The notes under the pieces: model-generated
Told to the model about the DNA's origin: nothing
The model's input: the letters and a program-made list of their open reading frames with translations, nothing else
The model's database searches: none
NCBI GenBank assembly: GCA_023423715.1
Contig: JAFAFC010000039.1
Span: forward strand, 62,001 to 126,000
Reading direction: 5' to 3'
Length of the DNA: 64,000 bases
Source: Bacteroidota bacterium
GTDB taxonomy: Bacteria > Bacteroidota > Bacteroidia > Flavobacteriales > Weeksellaceae
Position numbers and translations under genes: made by a program
Shown: piece by piece, positions 59,210 through 64,000 of the stretch
Position numbering within the stretch: position 1 is the stretch's first letter
How the letters are laid out: every line of letters begins with the position of its first letter

Positions 59210-60154
59210 ATGAGCATAGAGGGGAAAGGATCAGGAAGACCCAAACGACCAAGAATCAGTAAAAGCACAAATGGGCCAAGTTCTCAAAGCTCTAGAAATT
59301 TCGACAGCAGAAAGAAGTACGAAAAAGGAGATCTTCGTGAAGGAGATCGTAAACCTTTTAAGAAAAATTTCGATCACCAAAATGATCGAGTAAATTCGTA
59401 CGTACAGAAAAGAAAGCAAAATAAAATTGATAAAGATCTTCATAAAGATACCATCCGTCTGAATAAATACATCGCAAACTCGGGTATTTGCAGCAGGAGA
59501 GAAGCAGATCAATTCATCACTCAAGGTTTAGTTGAAGTAAACGGAAAAGTAATTTCTGAAATGGGGTACCAAGTTCAGAAAGAAGACAAAGTTGTTTTCG
59601 ACGGACAACCAATTACTCCTGAAAAAAATGTGTACGTTCTTTTGAATAAACCAAAAGGCTACATCTCAACAACAAAAGACGATAAAGCAAGAAAAACGGT
59701 TATGGAATTGGTGGCAAATGCGTCGCCATATCGTTTGTATCCGGTTGGACGTTTGGATCGTTCTACAACGGGGGTTATTTTGTTAACCAATGATGGGCAT
59801 TTAACTAAAAAGTTGACGCATCCTTCGTTTAACGTTAGAAAAATATACCATGTTGTTCTAGATCGGAAATTATCTGGAGAAGATTTAGCAGCCATCCAAA
59901 ACGGTGTTCGTTTGGAAGAAGGTGTTGCGGAAGTAGATAGCGTTTCGTTCATCGAAGGAAAACCAAAAAATGAAATCGGAATCGAAATTCATATTGGTTG
60001 GAATCGTGTTATCAGACGTATTTTCCAAAAATTAGGCTATGAAGTGGAAGCTTTAGATCGAGTAACGTTTGCAGGACTTACAAAGAAGAATGTAAAACGT
60101 GGTCATTGGAGAATTCTTACGGAATTAGAAGTGAATAATTTGAAAATGCTTTAA
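59210..60154 (+). CDS. 23S rRNA pseudouridine synthase, RluB/RsuA family
   Basis: A 314-residue enzyme that isomerises a uridine in rRNA. The first 75 residues are a disordered, Arg/Lys/Ser-rich extension often seen in Bacteroidota members; residues 80-130 form an S4 RNA-binding domain (IRLNKYIANSGICSRREADQFI); the catalytic domain follows, with Asp183 in GRLDRSTTGVILLTNDG and the L-N-K-P loop LLNKPKGYIST. The motif set fits RluB/RluE/RluF/RsuA; RluB is most likely from the S4 domain and length, but the target base is inferred. Confidence 0.92.
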   Translation: MSIEGKGSGRPKRPRISKSTNGPSSQSSRNFDSRKKYEKGDLREGDRKPFKKNFDHQNDRVNSYVQKRKQNKIDKDLHKDTIRLNKYIANSGICSRREADQFITQGLVEVNGKVISEMGYQVQKEDKVVFDGQPITPEKNVYVLLNKPKGYISTTKDDKARKTVMELVANASPYRLYPVGRLDRSTTGVILLTNDGHLTKKLTHPSFNVRKIYHVVLDRKLSGEDLAAIQNGVRLEEGVAEVDSVSFIEGKPKNEIGIEIHIGWNRVIRRIFQKLGYEVEALDRVTFAGLTKKNVKRGHWRILTELEVNNLKML

Positions 60155-60174
60155 GACTTTTCAAATCTTTAAAT

Positions 60175-60208
60175 AAAAAAAGATCCTCAAAATTGAGGAT
60201 CTTTTTTT
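60175..60208. terminator. Bidirectional terminator
   Basis: A 14-bp perfect stem (60175-60188 and 60195-60208) around AAAATT, with A-run and T-run arms, between the convergent pseudouridine synthase and receptor genes. Confidence 0.9.
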
Positions 60209-60223
60209 GTTTCATTTGTGTTT

Positions 60224-62488
60224 TTAGAATAACTTATAGTTAAACGTTAAATAGAAATTCCTTGGAGGAATTGGGTTTACCGAATAGTTTTCGTGAACAT
60301 TGTAGTTCAAAGCATTGAACACATTGTTCAAACGAGCTTGAATGCTGTATTTTTTCCATTCGTAACCAACGCTTAATGCAACCGTTGCATAATCGTCCAA
60401 AGGCATCATTCTCGAAACGTCTTTTCTTGAAATTAACGTAGATTTTGTATCATTCCAACCAGCGATTCTGTCGCCGATGTAGTAAATTCCAGTTCCGATT
60501 TTTAAACCTTTCAATTCATTTTGGAATTTATAGAAAACAGATAAGTTTGCTGTTGTAGCCGGTGTTCTTACCAATCTTTGTTTTTCAACATATCCATTTT
60601 CTGGTGTATCCAAATAAACCGCATTGTTATAAGAGAAACCTCCAATAATAGAAAGCGAATTCGTTGGATTTCCCGTAATGTCCAATTCAACCCCGCGGCT
60701 TCTCATTTTTCCAGCAAAAGCTTTCAGGCTTGAATCTTGAGAGGTAACAACTTGCCCTTTTGAATTTTCAAACCAATAGGTTTGGTAGTAGTTGTTGTAT
60801 AGAATTTGATATGCTGTAACGTTTACCGCTAAACCTCCATTCCAGAAATTTTTCTTTACACCAACTTCATATTGATCGATGGTTGTTGGTTTCAATGCTT
60901 TCACTTCCAAAGTTGCCAGTTGGTTTTGAACTTCTTGATCTGTTAATGACGTATTGATCGTTCCAAATCCGTCCGAAGTATATCCTGTATTGGTTACAAA
61001 GGAATTGGTGTAAGTTCCGAAAACTGATAAATTATCATTTGGCATATACACTAAACCTACTTTTGGTGAAAATGCTTGATCATAGGTCGCCGTGTTTCCT
61101 AAAAGTTCTTTAATTCCTTTTTTAAAGTTAGTTTGTATGGTTGGCATATTTTCCAAATACGACCAACGTAAACCTGCTAGAACTTTAATCTTGTCAGTTA
61201 AACCAATAAAATCTTGAGCGTAGGCTCCAACTCTTCTTGTGTTGATTCTATTTTTTGTATTTCGTGTTGACTCTGGTTGAGCAATCGAAGCCCAAGTTGA
61301 AGGATCATCTAAATACAATGTATTGTTTATCGTCGGTAATGTATAACTATATGAATCAGATTGGCTGTAATCCGCATCAGCGCCAATTAATAATTTGTGG
61401 GTGATTTTTCCTGTAGAAAATTCTCCATTGACATTCACTTGGGCAGAACCGTAGTTTTGTTCGTTGTATGTTTTATTGAATGGACGCTTCCAAAATAATC
61501 GATCTTTCGCGTCGTAAGCCCATTGTACACGTTCTGATGAAAAATAATCTTTGGTATAATTCTGATACGAAGCAACGGCATTCAAAGTCCAATTGGTGCT
61601 AAGTTGATGATTAAAAGTTACGTTAGTAGAAGCTTGCTGCACATTCTGATATTGCCAATCCGTTCCGAAGAAAACATTTCGTCCAACATTTTTCAATAAT
61701 GCATATGAATTATCTTTGTTGGTGATCGATCCAATTCCGAAATCAGGGGTGAAATCATGCTTTAAGTAATCGGCTTCAACAATTAATTGAGACTTTTCTC
61801 CAATGTTGAATAAAAACGATGGGTTGAAATAGTATTTCTGAGACTCCACACCATCACGATAGCTCTCAGCTGTTTCGTACGTTCCATTCATACGGAAAGC
61901 AACACCTTTAGAAAGTGGCCCATAAATATCGATTGTTGGTTTGTAAGTATTCCAACTTCCTGCACTTAGACCAACACTTCCACCAAATTCGAATCTTGGT
62001 TTTTTAGTGACCATGTTGATGACACCACCAGCAGCTGTATTTCCATACATCATGGCATTAGCGCCTTTCAAAACTTCAACACGTTCTAGTCCGCTAACTT
62101 CTGGGAACGTTCCGCTGTTTACACGAACTCCATTTTTGAACATATTGTCATTTCCTAACATAAAACCACGTCCACCAAAACTGTCTTGAGAATTTCCACG
62201 ACTTGATGTAATATAAAGTCCATTTACGTTTTGTAAAACATCGCTCAATTGTTTCGCTTGTTGTTGCTCAATAATTTCATGCGTAACAATAGAAAGCGGT
62301 TGAGGAGTTTCCATAATCGTTAAGCTAGACTTGCTTGTTAAGCTTTTTGCCGTATTTGGATTTCCTGTTTTGTGAAGCTTTACATCTTCAATTTGTCTTA
62401 TTTTAATTGTGTCTTGTTCAAAGCGATCTTGGGCAAGAGCGACTCCTGAAATACTTAGTAATCCTAAAAGGATGATTGATTTATTCAT
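60224..62488 (-). CDS. TonB-dependent siderophore receptor
   Basis: A 754-residue outer-membrane receptor that takes up ferric siderophores with energy from TonB. Signal peptide about 1-19; plug domain about 55-165 (METPQPLSIVTHEIIEQQQ, LSDVLQNVNGLYITSSRG, FGGRGF, LERVEVLKGANAMMYG, AAGGVINMVTKKP); then a 22-strand barrel ending in FYLTFNYKLF with a terminal phenylalanine. The plug pattern is that of the FhuA/FpvA type. No carboxypeptidase-like domain. A TAAATTTG box lies at 62521-62528 on this strand; an inverted repeat at 62555 is a possible Fur site. Ligand unknown. Confidence 0.93.
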   Translation of the reverse strand: MNKSIILLGLLSISGVALAQDRFEQDTIKIRQIEDVKLHKTGNPNTAKSLTSKSSLTIMETPQPLSIVTHEIIEQQQAKQLSDVLQNVNGLYITSSRGNSQDSFGGRGFMLGNDNMFKNGVRVNSGTFPEVSGLERVEVLKGANAMMYGNTAAGGVINMVTKKPRFEFGGSVGLSAGSWNTYKPTIDIYGPLSKGVAFRMNGTYETAESYRDGVESQKYYFNPSFLFNIGEKSQLIVEADYLKHDFTPDFGIGSITNKDNSYALLKNVGRNVFFGTDWQYQNVQQASTNVTFNHQLSTNWTLNAVASYQNYTKDYFSSERVQWAYDAKDRLFWKRPFNKTYNEQNYGSAQVNVNGEFSTGKITHKLLIGADADYSQSDSYSYTLPTINNTLYLDDPSTWASIAQPESTRNTKNRINTRRVGAYAQDFIGLTDKIKVLAGLRWSYLENMPTIQTNFKKGIKELLGNTATYDQAFSPKVGLVYMPNDNLSVFGTYTNSFVTNTGYTSDGFGTINTSLTDQEVQNQLATLEVKALKPTTIDQYEVGVKKNFWNGGLAVNVTAYQILYNNYYQTYWFENSKGQVVTSQDSSLKAFAGKMRSRGVELDITGNPTNSLSIIGGFSYNNAVYLDTPENGYVEKQRLVRTPATTANLSVFYKFQNELKGLKIGTGIYYIGDRIAGWNDTKSTLISRKDVSRMMPLDDYATVALSVGYEWKKYSIQARLNNVFNALNYNVHENYSVNPIPPRNFYLTFNYKLF

Positions 62489-62554
62489 CTTAACTTCAAT
62501 TATTCAATTTTTTGATGCCGCAAATTTAGATTTTAGATCAATACAAATTAAGCT

Positions 62555-62573
62555 TATTTAGAATAATTAAATA
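62555..62573. promoter_or_regulatory. Possible Fur-like operator upstream of the siderophore receptor
   Basis: TATTTA and TAAATA are separated by seven bases, giving a 19-bp AT-rich inverted repeat 27 bases upstream of the TAAATTTG box. Length matches a Fur box but the bases match poorly, and AT-rich DNA makes such repeats by chance. Confidence 0.3.
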
Positions 62574-62635
62574 TTATTTTTCTATCATTATGAAATTTAC
62601 ATTCGATAAAATAAATCGGTGGTAGCCTATGTAAA

Positions 62636-62664
62636 GCAAAAAAGCCAACTTAACTAGTTGGCTT
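62636..62664 (-). terminator. Terminator of pncA
   Basis: A 9-bp perfect stem (AAGCCAACT 62642-62650, AGTTGGCTT 62656-62664), loop TAACT, followed on the minus strand by a T-run. The remaining gap to the receptor start (62489-62635) is AT-rich and holds the receptor promoter. Confidence 0.87.
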
Positions 62665-62686
62665 ATATTTATTTAAGTTCGTATGT

Positions 62687-63292
62687 TTAGGATAAAATGG
62701 AAACTCCGTTTTCTATAAGTTGATAGATGGTATCTTTTCCGTTTTCAGGTTTTACGTTTACCGCTTTCGTTCCTTTGAAGTGTAAACATGTAATAAAACC
62801 GTTTTCAACGGCATCGAGACACGTGTATTTTACACAATAATCAAGCGCCAAACCAACGATTTCAACCAATTTAATGTCATGATATTTTAAATAATCATTC
62901 AAATCTGTTTTTACAAAATGGTTGTTGTCTTGAAAACCACTGTAACTATCAACTTCCGGGTTTTTACCTTTCTGAACGATATGGGTTACTTTACTGCGAT
63001 CCAGTTCCGCGTGAAATTCGGCACCAAAAGTTCCTTGAACGCAATGATCTGGCCACATAAATTGGGGACCACCATTCAATGTAATGGTTTCTCCAACATT
63101 TCGTCCATTATTTGAAGCAAAACTCTTATGATTTGCAGGATGCCAATCTTGAGTTAAAATAATTTCGTCGTAATCCGTGTTTTGCGTTAATGAATTGATA
63201 TATGGAATGACAGAATTAGCTTCTGGAACGGCCAAAGCGCCACCTTCACAAAAGTCATTCTGAACGTCAACTATAATAAGTGCTTTTTTCAT
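62687..63292 (-). CDS. pncA: Nicotinamidase (bifunctional nicotinamidase/pyrazinamidase)
   Basis: A 201-residue cytoplasmic amidase that converts nicotinamide to nicotinate for NAD recycling and activates pyrazinamide. The triad is complete: Asp9 (IIVDVQNDF), Lys108 (VQKGKNPEVDSYSGF) and Cys153 (LALDYCVKYTC). The metal site DWHPANH supplies Asp49, His51 and His55. Expressed as a single gene. It complements the pnuC importer at 31 kb. Confidence 0.95.
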   Translation of the reverse strand: MKKALIIVDVQNDFCEGGALAVPEANSVIPYINSLTQNTDYDEIILTQDWHPANHKSFASNNGRNVGETITLNGGPQFMWPDHCVQGTFGAEFHAELDRSKVTHIVQKGKNPEVDSYSGFQDNNHFVKTDLNDYLKYHDIKLVEIVGLALDYCVKYTCLDAVENGFITCLHFKGTKAVNVKPENGKDTIYQLIENGVSILS

Positions 63293-63410
63293 TTGTTAAG
63301 TCTCTATTTTGATTAATGTGTATCTTCGTACAAGGTATCAAAAATACTTCCAAAAAAGGAATGGGACATTTCGGCGTATTTTTTGTGCCATTTTTTCAAA
63401 ATTAACAGGT

Positions 63411-63785
63411 ATGAGTTTTTTACAATCATTATTCGGTGGGAAATCCGAATTGGGAAATCATGAGGAATTGTGGGAAGACCTAACAACGATGGAAGATTTG
63501 GATCGTGCCGAAAAAGAATCTTTTGAAAAGAAAGTTGTTTTATTCAAACATTCAACTCGATGTTTTATTAGCAAAACGGTTTTACGAAATTTTGAAAGTC
63601 AAATGAGGAATGACAAGAAAGATGTGAAATTCTATTTTCTAGATTTAATTAAACATCGAGCTATTTCTAATGAAATAGAAAATCGTTTTGGTGTAACGCA
63701 TCAAAGCCCGCAATTGTTAGTTTTAGAAAATGGAAAAGCGATAAAAAATGCTTCTCATCAAAGCATTGATCTGAATTTGGTTTAG
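63411..63785 (+). CDS. ytxJ: YtxJ family bacillithiol-system redox protein
   Basis: A 124-residue thioredoxin-fold protein. It has a single cysteine in the active-site place, Cys51 in KHSTRCFISKTVLRNFE, as in the YtxJ family, which is linked to bacillithiol as a monothiol bacilliredoxin. SPQLLVLENGKAI carries the cis-proline strand. The frame is open back to 63309, but the ATG at 63411 (MSFLQSLFGG) gives the family length. Its presence suggests the organism makes bacillithiol; no bshA/B/C gene is in this window. Confidence 0.87.
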   Translation: MSFLQSLFGGKSELGNHEELWEDLTTMEDLDRAEKESFEKKVVLFKHSTRCFISKTVLRNFESQMRNDKKDVKFYFLDLIKHRAISNEIENRFGVTHQSPQLLVLENGKAIKNASHQSIDLNLV

Positions 63786-63791
63786 AAAAAG

Positions 63792-64000
63792 TTATTTCTT
63801 TTTCTTCTTTTTATCCTTTTTCTTGTCCTTGTCTTTTCCTTTCTTGTCCTCTTTTTTAGGATGAATTAATTCTTCAATATAATCCGAAAGTGGATTGGAT
63901 TCTTCCGTTGTCTGAGAATTTTCAACAATCGGAATGATGGATGTTTTAATAGCGAAATGATCACTTAAATCCGACGATTCTACGATTTTTTGATCAATTA
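63792..64000 (-). CDS. C-terminal part of a protein with a lysine-rich tail (start beyond window)
   Basis: On the minus strand the frame is open from the window end to a TAA at 63792-63794, about 69 residues. The visible part is IDQKIVESSDLSDHFAIKTS, then a segment with NPLSDYIEELIHP, and a tail of about 20 residues made almost only of Lys and Asp, ending in six Lys. The start codon lies beyond 64000, so I cannot assign a family. It is convergent with ytxJ, 6 bases apart. The codon usage and stop position make a real gene likely. Confidence 0.65.
   Translation of the reverse strand, partial: IDQKIVESSDLSDHFAIKTSIIPIVENSQTTEESNPLSDYIEELIHPKKEDKKGKDKDKKKDKKKKKK

Noticed and set aside
1..64000. 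tRNA, rRNA, CRISPR arrays, insertion sequences, prophage or defence systems
   Set aside because: None was seen on either strand by reading; gaps are short and mostly filled by promoters and terminators. A tRNAscan and CRISPR search would confirm.

Overview
The window is 64 kb of chromosome from a member of the phylum Bacteroidota, most likely order Flavobacteriales and perhaps family Weeksellaceae. The DNA is AT-rich. Promoters carry the Bacteroidota box TAnnTTTG, not the sigma70 -10 hexamer, and clear Shine-Dalgarno sites are scarce. The gene content agrees: a fused SecDF, a fused SpoT-type Rel, a serine protease with a type IX secretion tail, outer-membrane beta-barrel receptors with a carboxypeptidase-like regulatory domain, a GHMP kinase of the mevalonate type beside a UbiA prenyltransferase, and a YtxJ-type bacillithiol protein. 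I assign no species. I saw no rRNA, tRNA, CRISPR array, transposase, phage gene or integrase. The region reads as core chromosome.

Layout. 1-10 kb: uvrA (5' end outside the window), a GNAT acetyltransferase, a Tyr/Gly-rich lipoprotein, a peroxide/thiol group (DUF6952-like protein, thioredoxin, AhpC-type peroxiredoxin), two PLP enzymes, a small LEA-like protein, tag, a nucleoside phosphorylase and a SUI1/YciH factor. 10-21.5 kb: gpmI, a soluble acyl-ACP desaturase, a HAD-like protein, map plus a methyltransferase, ppc, an S8 protease with a type IX tail, a DegT aminotransferase and galE. 21.5-28 kb: a multidomain GH31 glycosidase broken by one in-frame TGA, then a large outer-membrane receptor. 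28-31.5 kb: mltG-dapF, an Asn/Gln/Ser-rich lipoprotein and pnuC. 31.5-41 kb: an amino-acid permease, a BNR-repeat protein, hemN, secDF, a bifunctional-nuclease-family protein and a nucleoside permease. 41-54 kb: a small membrane protein with thiolase, a UMF1-type transporter, the GHMP kinase with UbiA, a FrnE-like DsbA, a Tet-like exporter, tatA with PAP2, rlmH, yihY, nhaA and spoT. 54-64 kb: an OmpA lipoprotein, an M20 dipeptidase, an SDR, etfBA, an RluB-type synthase, a siderophore receptor, pncA, ytxJ and the tail of one more gene.

How the genes relate. Most are housekeeping genes in units of one to three, closed by strong hairpin terminators, several of them shared by convergent pairs. 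Supported functional links are thiol/peroxide handling (AhpC, thioredoxin, YtxJ, DsbA), isoprenoid supply (thiolase, GHMP kinase, UbiA), NAD precursor uptake and salvage (pnuC, pncA), fatty-acid oxidation electron flow (etfBA) and cell-wall synthesis (dapF-mltG).

I did not find a convincing new multigene system. The signals most worth checking are the single-nonsense GH31 gene with dockerin-like repeats, a recurring TAnnTTTG-N4-ATG arrangement that predicts leaderless mRNAs, an 18-bp perfect palindrome at the expected -33 region of etfBA, and a GC-only hairpin core in otherwise AT-rich DNA.
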